DNA of 29,333 nucleotides, taken from Micractinium sp. NFX-FRZ. Its lineage: Eukaryota > Chlorophyta > Trebouxiophyceae > Chlorellales > Chlorellaceae. Below are positions 1 to 9,207 of this stretch, in pieces (within the stretch, counting starts at the first letter, position 1; each line of letters opens with the position of its first letter). The notes beneath the pieces were generated by a model. That model was not told the origin of the DNA. It did not search any database and saw nothing but the letters and a program-made list of their open reading frames with translations. The DNA is taken from contig JAPTJF010000609.1 in NCBI GenBank assembly GCA_029339195.1, positions 1 to 29,333 of the forward strand. Direction: 5' to 3'. The position numbers and the translations under genes are program-made.

Positions 1-193
1 GGGGGCAGGTGAGCAGTTGGGTGCCGCGGGGGCGGCTGAATGGGAGAGCACAGCCGTGCACAGCAGCGCTCTGCAATATAGGCCTGGCCTTGGCTGCATG
101 CCTGACTAGCACTCTGCATGGCTGCCTGGTTGAGCCGTGTGCGGTGCGCAATGCCAGCTCCACGCAACCAGCCACCCAACACCCCCCACGCAC

Positions 194-1258
194 CTGGTTG
201 TTGGGCTGGGCGCGGCAGAGGTCGCAGCAGGCGCATGCGCCCCTGGCGGCCTCCGACGCCAGGATGATGGGCCACTGCCAGCCGTTGGAGTCCCACACAT
301 ACGACAGCTCAGCCAGCAACCGGCCCTCATAGAACAGGGTGAAGCCATTGTTGGTGGTGTTGTAATCAAACTGGCACGGGGCAAGTGAGGGGAGGCAGGC
401 AAGGGGGAGGGAAAGGATTAGCACAGGACGGCGGCAGCGCAAGCAGGCAGGAGCGGCAGCATGGCGGCAGCACATGCACACCACAGTGCATTCATGCAGG
501 CTGCCACTGCATTACCGGGCCCCGCCAGCTGGTTCCGCTGTCCCGTACCTCTGCGGTGTTGGTGGCATTGGTGTTGCCAGAGTTCTGCTCCACCCACAAG
601 CCAGGACCGCGGTCAATGCAGATCTGGGTTTCATTGGCACAACCGGGCGGCGGCGGCGCAGATGGGGTGAGTTCCAGAGGCGGCGGCGGCGCATCTGCAG
701 GAACGTTGGTGGCAGGATCCTTGAGAGATGGCGAGATGATGTTTGCGCAGCAGTGTGCGCAGGTTTGAAGCCACGTCTCATGGCGCTTACGGTACCAGCG
801 GCGACAGCGGCACTGCCGCCACTCATATATAGCGCATGTTCTGCTGCCCGACTCACTCTCCGCGCCCGACAGTCTGCGACCTCCAATCAACCGGCCAAAG
901 CGTCCAAGTAGCGACTCGGTCTGCGCTGCGCAGGCTCCTGCTGCAGCGTGGGGATGGCAGGCAAGTGAGGCAAGAGCACCAAACAAACCGGCTGCTCGGT
1001 TCGCCGCCTGCGCGCCAGCAATTGGCTATCTGGGTTGGGCGTGAGCGCAGATCCAGCCGCAGCTGTGCGCCAGGCTGCACCATCTCTCCCTCGAGCGAAG
1101 TAGCAGTACCCCCTGCCCCCGCGTCCCGGCTGAATTGGGAAGCTCCGTGGAGATTCAATTGTTTCGCACGGGACAGGTTGCAGGCATGAGGCTGCCTACT
1201 CACCTGCAAGGGCCAAAACCAGCAGCGTCCACAACACAGGGACGCGCCCTGGAGGCAT
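194..1258 (-). CDS. Secreted Pro-rich/Cys-containing protein, 5' part (runs off left edge)
   Basis: Three exons read on the minus strand: 1204-1258, 549-694, 194-370. The start ATG at 1258-1256 opens a short hydrophobic signal peptide (MPPGRVPVLWTLLVLALA) that ends at a GTGAGT donor in phase 1. Exon 2 completes the codon and gives a short DAPPPP...APPPPG linker, then a CANETQICIDRGPG segment. Exon 3 starts in phase 0 (FDYNTTNNGF) and ends with the Cys cluster ACACCDLCRAQPNNQ before a GTGCGT donor at 193. NxT sequons (NET, NAT, NTT) fit an extracellular, glycosylated protein. The Cys cluster resembles the CCxxC core of PAN/Apple-type domains, but the part needed to decide lies outside the window. 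Family assignment is a guess; the gene structure itself is well supported because both phases match. A further exon may begin at about position 35 and go left. Confidence 0.65.
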
Positions 1259-3599
1259 CAGGCCTCCCTGTTATGTGGGGGCCCTCGTTTATCGGCAAGT
1301 TACTGGTAGACGTTCAAAGAAACGACGGAAAGCCACTGTCGATGGCCTATGGGCGGTCCTGGGTGACACGTCGGCGGGAGCTGGCGACGCCATCTGCCAC
1401 CAGGAGCCTGCGGGGCGCGGGGTTCAACGATTTTGGGGTGGACGAGTCATTAAATGCGCTTGCAAGCTGGAGACCCAAAGCCTCCGAGCCGAATACCGAA
1501 AAAACGGCTGCTGGTGTGAGTGGCCAGCTTCCTGGTACTGCGCCTCGGTTTTTCAGCAAAAGGGGCGCTGGACGCGGTTGCGCCTGGCTCGCCCGCTTTA
1601 CACGATGGCGTGCGGCCACGATTTGGGGTGTGACCCTGCCGGGATGGGCCACTCCCCCCGAGGGTTGTATGGGCAGGAAGTGGGGCAGTAGCAGGGGCAG
1701 CCACGGCGGAGAGCTCTACCGGCAGAGGGGCAAGCAGTGCCATGCCAAGACTGATGCTGGATGCCGTCCTGTCCCTCCCTACGCCTGCCAGCCTGTGCTG
1801 CGCGCACGCAAACCGGGTTGGCTGGAGACACAGGCGTGCACAAGCCCTGCCACTCATACTGCTTAGCTGACCGCTGTCGGTGCCGCACGGTGGGCCGGGA
1901 TGGGAGAACTGGCGGTGCGGGCAGGCGGGCAGAAGAGAGAACAGAGGGAGCGCGCTGCGCGGCCAGCCTTCAGGCGCTGCCGAGATAAACCTATGTCAAG
2001 CCAGCTCTCTAGATGCCGGGCAGCTGCAGCCTGCAGGGAGCTGCTGCTGGTGCGGCATTGTGTGCAGGGGGAACATCCCGCACATGCCGCCCGTGTACGG
2101 CTGCCGCGCATGCAGGCCAAGGCTCTCGTGGGGCACGACCTGCGTGGCGCGGGCGCGCACAGAAAACACGGAGAGGTGTGGCGCAGCAGCAGCCAGCTGC
2201 ACCAGCTGCGCCAGCTGGCGCGATGCCGTGCCGGTCAGGGCCGTCCGTCGGCGGCGCGTTGTGGAGGGCGGGGCGGCGTGGGCTTCCTTGTTGCCCCAAA
2301 GCATTTGTCAGCTGCGCTCGGAAGAGGAACATACGTTCTGAGTGTGCTGTGGGCAGGCGTATGCGTCATATCGAGCTGGGGGAGGGCGCCCCTGCAAGCT
2401 CCCGCCTGAGGCTGCTGCAGCCAGCACCGAAAGATACATTTATGCTGGACCATGTGGCGGCGGCGGTACGTCCGTCCCTTTCGAGGCGCCGCACCGGGCC
2501 GTTTATAACGATTTGGGTTTCCATAGGAAATAAGAAACAGGCGGAACCCCCACACTCTGGCGGGCGGTGCCACTCCTTCCCCTGCAGGCCTGCAGCTGCC
2601 CCTCAGGCTGAGGGACCTCTCATTCCATTGGGTTTGCGCATCCAAGCACGGTGGCTTGTCTCCCAATGCGTTCTTCCATACATTGGCTGGCTCCATCAGG
2701 GCGCCTGGCAATTCCACGCTGCGCGCGCCAGAGGTTCTTCAGTCCTGGGGCCGCGGCGGACCCCTCTCAACCCAGGTTGCGGGGTATTTCCAACCCAGGG
2801 CGGTCTGAGAGAGCCGGCACGACCGCTGCCGCCGCCGCCGCCGCTGCCGCCGCAGCTGACTGCGTGCCGCCCGACGGTGTTCTGGCCACCCACGCTGGCG
2901 GCAGCACCTGCTCGAAATAAAGACAATTAGGGACACGTGTGTGCAAGGGCAGGGTCCAGGATGATAACTCACAACAAAGGCAGGTGACCGGAACCAACAA
3001 TGAAGACAGATGGGGTGCTTAGCTGGCTGGGCCGGCCTTGTGGGCTTCCCTCCCACATTGATGTGGCCACGGCGCCGCTCTTGCGGGTGGATGATGCCCG
3101 GTGCACATCCCACTTGCAAACTCCACGCACGATCACGGGTTTACTTGCACCCTGCCAGTACCAGGGCGCGCCTCCGCCTCGCACGTGGGCGCACCCCTGC
3201 CTGCCCCACCCACACAGATGCACTGGTGTCGCCACGAGGGCCGCTCTGCTCTCTGCGCGCTGCGGCACTGTTGTTTGTTGTCAGTCAACACTACTCGTGC
3301 ACGGCATGTGCACCCGGAAGCGGCGAGCATCTGGAGGCCGCAAGCAAGCAGGGCATGAGCGGCCATAAATCATGGGGCAGGGCACCGACAGCTGCGCGAC
3401 TCCCGCCCAATCATCCCCTGGTTGTGCGGGGGAAGAAGTTATGGCTACAGGGTGCGGGCCGGGCATGCGGCAGCCGGGCATGCGGCAGCCGGTGCCACGC
3501 GGGAGCCGCGCCTCGGGGCGGCAGGCAGCAGGCCTGCATTGCCCGCGCTCAGGAATGTGCCCTGCCCCGGGGATGTGCCTGGCCTGGCCTGGCCTTGCC
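1259..3599. other. 2.3-kb stretch with no supportable gene
   Basis: This lies between the start of the secreted-protein gene (1258, -) and the stop of the NFU gene (3600, -), so it should hold the promoter of the first and the 3' UTR of the second. Open frames exist on both strands but look like high-GC chance frames: compositionally odd, with no recognisable domain and no phase-consistent splicing. Visible structure is limited to a GCC triplet run around 2826-2851, a 14-bp direct repeat (gggcatgcggcagcc) at about 3464-3494, and three copies of an ACCCCAAATCG-like core on the minus strand near 1424-1439, 1619-1633 and 2508-2521. An unrecognised or non-coding transcript cannot be excluded. Confidence 0.5.
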
Positions 3600-6500
3600 T
3601 CAGAATTTGATGGGCTCCTCTGTGTCTGGGTCAATCATGAGGACCTCTATGATCTCCGGAAACTTGTCCCGCACAGCCGCACGTAGCCCGTAGGCAATGG
3701 GCTTGGGGCCCTGGTAGCGCAGCGTGCACACGCCCTGCGGGGCGGAGGGAGGGCGGGGGGGGGGGGGGGGCCGAGCGTGAGGCGCGTGTGCAAATGGGTG
3801 CGTGAGACTTGCTGGGGTGGCGTGCCGCAGCTTGCAGCAGCGGGGGGCTGGGGGACAGGGGAGGGGGGCAGAGAGGGCGGGCGGCAGCGAAGCATGCACA
3901 ATGTCATGCAAGCAGGGAGTAGCCCTGCCACCAGCCGCACCTGTGCCGCACATTGGCGGTACACGCGTGCCGCATCCAGCCCAGCTGCGCCCCGTCATCA
4001 TCCGCCCAACTGTACAAGTCAGGCCACCTCTCCCACGCCCACCACCTCTGCGTAGGCTGCTCGCGCTCAGCATACTCAGCAGGCAACACGCAGCGCTCCC
4101 CAAGCGACAACCAGGCCCACACACCTCCCAGCACTCTTTGCTGCACCACCAACACATTGCAGACGCGCACCCTCGGCTTCCACTCCAGTACAAACAGTGC
4201 TCCCTGCAGCCAAGGCAGCGCACCCACCTGCTCAATGCTGGCCACCTCCACGGTACCGCCGTAGGCCGCCACAGCGCCGCGCAGCATGTTGAGGTGCATG
4301 TCAACCGATTCCACCGTGGCGCCCGGCTCCTCCGCAGCCCCCACCTGCAGGCACGAGCACAGGGGAGGGCTTGTGAGGCAAGGGAGTGGAGCTGGGGATG
4401 CTGAGGTGCATGTGCACCGGCTCGGCGTCGGCGCCAGCTCCTTGGCGGGCCCCGCCTGCAGGCGCGCTTGATGAGCGGGGAGGGGCGCAACGCAAAGAAC
4501 TCAGAACTGGGTGTTGTGAGGTGCGTGTCCACTGAATTGACCGTGGCGCCCGGCTCCTGCGCGGCCCCCATGTGCGCAGCACGGAAAGATAGCGGAGAGG
4601 AAGAGGTGGGCGGGCATGGGGTGCGTGGGCACACGGCTCCTCGGCAGGTGCGCCGTGCACGCCACTGGCAGAGAGGCAAGAATGCTGTTGCAGAGGAGGG
4701 GGGGGGGGGCAGAACAGCAGCAGCACACCCGCAGCACCTCCACCAATGGTCCCTCAAGGCAGCAGCACAGGCATGCAGGGGGGCATAGCAGCACACCTGC
4801 GCCACAGGCAAGACCACATCAAGCAGGGGGGCATGGTACTAGGAACCTAGCACCTCACACACCGGCAGCCAGGAGGGCATGGTACCAGGAGCCTAGCACC
4901 TCACACACCTGCAGCACCTCCACCAGTTGGTCCCCAAAGGCCGCCTTCAGGCTGCGCTCGATGCCCATCTTCATTGTCGCGCTGGAGGAGGGGCAGGTGC
5001 CGCAGGCGCCCTGCAAGGCGGCAGCGGGTGGATCAACGGCGCTGGCGTCGGTAACAGAAGCAGAAGCAGAGGAGCATCAGGGGCCGAGGGGAGCGGGGTT
5101 GGTGAAGCCGACAGGAGATGAGGCCAGTGGCACCGGCCAGCTGCCATTGCACGGCTCGGCTGGAGTGAAGACTGCGCCTGTCACAGCAGGCGGTGCTTGC
5201 GGCACATCGGCATGCAGCACTGCCAGTGGGGAGGGGCAAGTGGAAGGCTGGGGAGGGAGCTGCGGCGGGAGCATCCGGACACTGCCCGGATGGCCACAAC
5301 CCTGGCTGACTCTTGCTCGCTCGACAATGCACCTGCAGCCACATCAGCACACCGCGTTGCCCCCACCCACACTCTGTCCACCCCACCTGCACCTGCCCCA
5401 ACACCACCCTGGCTGAACACCCAAGCCCAAACACACCTGCAGCTGCGCACTACGTGCCTCACCACCAGTGCCGCCGCCCCGCATTGCCCCCCCACCCAAC
5501 CACAACGTGCGCTTGCTATGCTGGTAGCACCACATGCCCCTCAATATACAACCTCCCTCCCTCCCCCTTTTTGCGGCCCCCGCCCCGCCTTTTTGCGGCC
5601 CCCGCCCCGCCTTTTTGCGGCCCCCGCCCCTCCCTGCGCGCCTGCAGCTGCAGCATGACGCGGCCAGACTCCACGGCTACCACATCCACGTTGCCGCCGT
5701 CGGCAATCAGGTAGGGCCTCACATCGTCCAGGGCGCGGTCCACAGTTTCGACCGTCATTTGTAGGGGGGCCTGCAGCGGAGGGAGCGTGAGGGGTGGTGG
5801 GCGATGGCTCGCTCGGTGAGGGGTGACACGGTCTGTATCGCAAGTTTCATTGCGGAGGAACGGACTGTAAACACAAGCGAGCATGGCGGAGGGGTGGTTG
5901 GCGGTAGGGGTGGGGGCGCCGTCCAGGCGCGCAGGCGGCTGGGGGCAAGGCAGGACTTTGGGGCCCAGTCACTAAAAACGCCCACACCTCCGCCCCGGCA
6001 GCCCCGGCAGCCCACCAGCAGCACCCCACGCAGCAGGCGCGCGCACCTCGCCGCCCTCAGGCCCCGCGTTGCCCACCGCGCGGTGCACCGACGCGCGCGC
6101 AAACGGCGTCACCACCTGCCCCGCCGCCTGCCCCGCCGCCGCCTGCCCCTCCTCCTCGCCCGCGCCAGCTGCCCCGCGACCGGCGGCCGCCTCCGTGGCC
6201 TCCGCCGTCTGTTCATTAATAACTGCAGACCAGTCGTCTCCCTCCACGGCGGCAATCAGCCGGAGGCGGCGCAGCTTGGAGTCCTCTGCCTCCCCGGCCA
6301 CGTCATCGTGCAGGTTCTCCCCCATGGCCTGCGCTCGTGGCCGAAACCAGAGGGAAGCAAAAAGAGGGAATCAGGAAGAGGGATCAAGAACAGGGCGTCA
6401 TGAAGGGGAGTCACGGCGGGGGGAGGCAGCGTGACTACAGCCAGCAGTAGAGTCCTCCGCTCTCCTCACATGATGTCATCATGGCACGTTGTGGCCCGCA

Positions 6501-8871
6501 GCATTGGTGGGAGCGGGCGCCGCCGCCACGCGCTCACCGCCCCGCCGCGTCAGCACACCGCCAGCTCACCTTGAACATCTCCCACCTCTCCGCCCACTCT
6601 CCCCTCACCAGGAAACACATCCACACAAACCACCTCCAAACAACCACTACGCCATTCTCCCCGCCACTCGCCACCCCCCACAAGCACAGCAGACAACGCT
6701 CCACGCTAGCGGCTGGCAACCCACCTGTCGCAACCTCAATCTCCGCCCCTCATACGCTGCCAGCTCATCGTCGCTCATCCCCCCACCGCACCGCCACCTC
6801 AGCACAGCCAGCTCAGCACACCGCCCGCCCACCTTGCGCATTTTTAGCTTCCGCTCCTCATACTCTGCCAGCTCATCGGCGCTCATCAGGGAGACGTCCA
6901 CGGAGGAGGCGGTGCTGCCGCTGGCAGGGCCCTCCCACAGCTCCGCCTCCGCGCCGTTGCCTGCAGGAGCGGGCGGGGCAGGGCAGCAGGGCGGGGAGGG
7001 GCAGGTGCAGAGGTGGGCGAGGTGGGTACAGAGGTTGGCAGGGCAGGTGAAGACGTGGGCGGGGCACCAGGAGTTCCGCCTCCCGCAGCACGTGTGGGTG
7101 GGCAGGGCAAAGGCAGGAAGCTACAGGTGTACGTGCTGCCGCTGGCAACCCCACCAGGCAGAAAGAGAGGCACAGATTTGGCAGCCTTGCAACCATACGA
7201 GCGCTGCCCTTGGGGTGCCGCCTCCCCCAGCCAGCTGTCACAGCCCCGGGAAGGAAGACACACACAGGGTTGCCTCGTGAGTCAGCGCCCACCTGGCGGC
7301 AGCGTGCCCGCCTCCTCCATCCAGTTGTCTGCCTCACGTTGCAGCGCCGCACGCGACTGCAGCAGGCGCAGCGCAGCAGCGGCGCAGCCAGGGGGCAGTG
7401 CATTAGTACCCAGGTCAGGTGCAGTGCCAGTGCCAGGGGCAGGGGCAGGGGGCAGGCAACAGCAGACCTGCCGCCGCCGTACAAGGGGTGGTGGGTTAGG
7501 CCTCAGGTCAAGCGCGCTGCAGCGGGGGAAGGGGACAGGGGGGCCGGCACCAGCAGCGCTGCACGCTGCCACACCACAGCTACAGTAGCAGCAACCAAAC
7601 ACACGCTTGCCCCCTGCGAACCTGCATCGCCCGGTTGGCGAACACCATGGCGCGCACCCAGGCGCACCGCTCCTCGCCCACCCGCGCCAGGTGGCCCTGC
7701 AGCGGCAGAGGACAGCAATCTGTGAGGGCTGACAGAGCTGTAACAGGCCCCCGGCGGCTGCCCACCCCACACCCCCTGGGCTCCTCAGCCAGCACCATGC
7801 CACTCCCCGACCGCCCCCCCTAAAGAAAGACACACAGCTGACGGGGTGCCCTTGCCCACCTCGCCAGCACAGCCCGCTGACCACTCCCCCCACAAAGAGT
7901 GCCCCGCCGGGCTCACCCGCACCGCCAGCACCATGTTGCGGGCGTAGCCGACGTACTGCAGGTTGCGCCGGCTGTCGTACAGCGCGTACACCCCCACAGG
8001 CTTCTCCCCCTCCCGGACCGACAGGTAGCTCGCCACCGGCAGCAGCGCGCTGCCGTCGTCCTCACCCTGCGGGGTGTAAGAAGAGGGCGAGGAAGGGCGG
8101 GGGAGGGAGGGGGGCGCGAGGCCAGTGGGAGGGAGGGGAGGGGCGGGGTGGGAGGTGCGGCAGGAGTGGGAGGAGGGCAAGTGGGTGAGCAAGGGGCGGG
8201 ACGACCAAGCAGGCCACCGATGCTGCCGCTGAGGATAACAGCGCGGCGCATCCGAGGCAGGGAGGTGCGCTGGCCCTGAGTGCCCGCGCCGGCACAGCGG
8301 TGCGGCAGGCAGCACAGCAGGGCGGCAGCAGGCGCCGGCATCTGGCTGCCGCTGCCTGGATGGGGCCGGCACACGCACACCCGCGAGCCTGCCCTGCACC
8401 CAGCAGCAGCAGTGCCAGCCCCAGCAGCAGCTACACGCGCACCGCTGCCACATCACCACCGCACACTGCACATGAGGCTGCCCAAGTGGGCACCTCAGCG
8501 GGCCACAGGTGCCCGACTGTGCCGAGCCAGGCTCACGTGGACACCACACGCACTGCCAGCTCTTTGCCAGCTCTCACCTCGCGGACGGTGTAGCCCCGCC
8601 CCGTCCCGTGCGCCTCCTCGGAGCCCCCCTCGCCATACAGGAAGCCGTGCAGCCCGGCGTGCCCCTCTGGCACGGCAGCATCAGTGACTATGCTGGGTGC
8701 TGCAGCCATGGGCGCGGCTGCAGGGCCGCTGCCGTTGCCGCCGCTGCCGCCTGCTGCTGCATGGGCGGTCACGGGCACCCGGGTGCCGCGGGCGGTTCGT
8801 GATGTTGTTGAGGCGCGTTGTGTGGACCAGCAGGCCCCACGGGCTGCCTGGCCCGCCCCGCAGAGCAGCAT
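3600..8871 (-). CDS. NFU: GIY-YIG - NFU fusion, predicted plastid Fe-S cluster carrier (491 aa, 10 exons)
   Basis: Exons in order: 8578-8871, 7917-8066, 7622-7696, 7293-7356, 6833-6960, 6047-6328, 5642-5770, 4909-5010, 4228-4344, 3600-3734; all phases join. Residues 1-98 are an Arg/Ser/Ala-rich transit-like leader (an upstream in-frame ATG at 8934 is possible). Residues about 105-196 form a GIY-YIG-like domain (GVYALYD, YVG, then NWMEEAGTLPPGN across the exon 4/5 junction), closely matching my recollection of the N-terminal domain of plant glutaredoxin GrxS16. A charged linker follows. Residues about 335-408 are an NFU domain with the Fe-S ligand motif CGTC (C377, C380). Residues 409-491 are the degenerate second NFU-like domain (AAYGGTVEV, GVCTLRYQGPKP) found in plastid NFU1-3 of plants. 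Known family role: receiving Fe-S clusters from SUF and passing them to plastid apoproteins. The exon 7 donor must be GC (CTGCAG/GCGCGC), the weakest junction. Confidence 0.87.
3755..3770. repeat. G16 homopolymer in last NFU intron
   Basis: An uninterrupted run of 16 G on the plus strand, read as poly-C in the transcript, 20 bases upstream of the last exon's CAG acceptor. It probably serves as part of the polypyrimidine tract. The length may be unreliable in sequencing. Confidence 0.9.
4401..4461 (-). repeat. Ghost copy of NFU exon 9 start, copy 1
   Basis: Read on the minus strand, this intronic stretch repeats the acceptor and first about 50 bases of exon 9 (true copy 4290-4350): CTGCAG, then a sequence aligning with GCTGCGGAGGAGCC... 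and ending in the shared CATGCACCTCA. The reading frame is degraded, so it is a decayed duplicate rather than a used exon. Confidence 0.8.
4514..4579 (-). repeat. Ghost copy of NFU exon 9 start, copy 2
   Basis: A second intronic copy of the exon 9 start. The peptide it would encode, GAAQEPGATVNSVDTHL, is very close to the true exon's GAAEEPGATVESVDMHL, so it is younger than copy 1. It lacks a clean CAG acceptor just before the homologous segment. Confidence 0.88.
4723..4763 (-). repeat. Ghost copy of NFU exon 8 end
   Basis: On the minus strand this repeats the last about 30 bases of exon 8 and the start of the following intron. The true exon ends LVEVLQ/GTGTGTG; this copy reads LVEVLR/GTGTG. 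It lies in the same intron as the two exon 9 ghosts, so duplicated units carried both edges of the intron. Confidence 0.8.
4831..4914 (-). repeat. 46-bp direct repeat across the NFU exon 8 donor
   Basis: Two 38-base near-identical copies, 4831-4868 and 4877-4914, 46 bases apart. The second contains the last six bases of exon 8 and its GTGTGTGAGG donor; the first is a copy inside the intron with CCGGTGTGTGAGG in the donor position. Confidence 0.85.
5567..5630. repeat. 22-bp tandem repeat (about 3 copies) in NFU intron 7
   Basis: The unit ctttttgcggcccccgcccc(gc) repeats at 5567, 5589 and 5611, the last copy 20 bases long. It sits about 10 bases inside the intron, next to the proposed GC donor of exon 7, which makes that junction harder to judge. 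Confidence 0.95.
6570..6600 (-). repeat. Possible third, weaker copy of the exon 5 edge
   Basis: On the minus strand, a segment reading GEWAERWEMFK followed by AAG/GTGAGC resembles the exon 5 edge and its donor. The flanking plus-strand words cagcacaccg and cagctca occur both here and beside the true exon. Similarity is weak and this may be chance. Confidence 0.4.
6722..6780 (-). repeat. Ghost copy of NFU exon 5 end with intact, in-frame donor
   Basis: The minus strand repeats the end of exon 5. The true exon reads MSADELAEYEERKLKMRK/GTGGGC; this copy reads MSDDELAAYEGRRLRLRQ/GTGGGT, with its donor at 6724-6723. The frame stays open from the true exon through the copy, so using the copied donor would lengthen exon 5 by 108 bases (36 codons) without a shift. 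It may be an alternative 5' splice site. Confidence 0.88.
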
Positions 8872-9207
8872 GTCTCGGCGAGACGAGAGAGGTGTGGTAG
8901 GGGTATGTGCTCTTGTGTGTGAGTGGTGGCTCAACCGTCAAGTTCCAAGACTGCGGAGTGACCGGCAGGCACCGGGCCGCGATTCCGGGAGAAAAAATCC
9001 ACACATGCTGTGCCACCACTTCACAGCAGGCGTCCAACTGGAGGGAGGAGTACTCTTGCAAGCCGTTCTTGCCATTGCCGAAGCTAGTGCATTTGTCAAT
9101 TCACACTGCTGGGCGCAAAAGCTCCTCCTCTAGGCAGCCCAACCAACTGCTGGCATCTGACATTCCCTTCCCTGGCCCTGTCTTTCGCGCGCTGGAGTTG
9201 CGGCGCC
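8872..9207. promoter_or_regulatory. Divergent intergenic region, NFU (-) / Hint gene (+)
   Basis: 336 bases separate the two start codons, so both 5' UTRs and promoters must share this space. I see no clear TATA box. If the NFU gene starts at the upstream ATG (8934), the spacer shrinks to about 273 bases. Confidence 0.6.

Noticed and set aside
2013..2930. A 305-codon plus-strand frame
   Set aside because: No recognisable domain, shifting composition, ends in a GCC repeat, and overlapping frames on both strands look equally open.
3600..4817. A continuous 405-codon minus-strand frame
   Set aside because: It is the true last NFU exon read backwards through introns. Only the last 44 codons are in the supported gene; the rest is low-complexity and off the family sequence.
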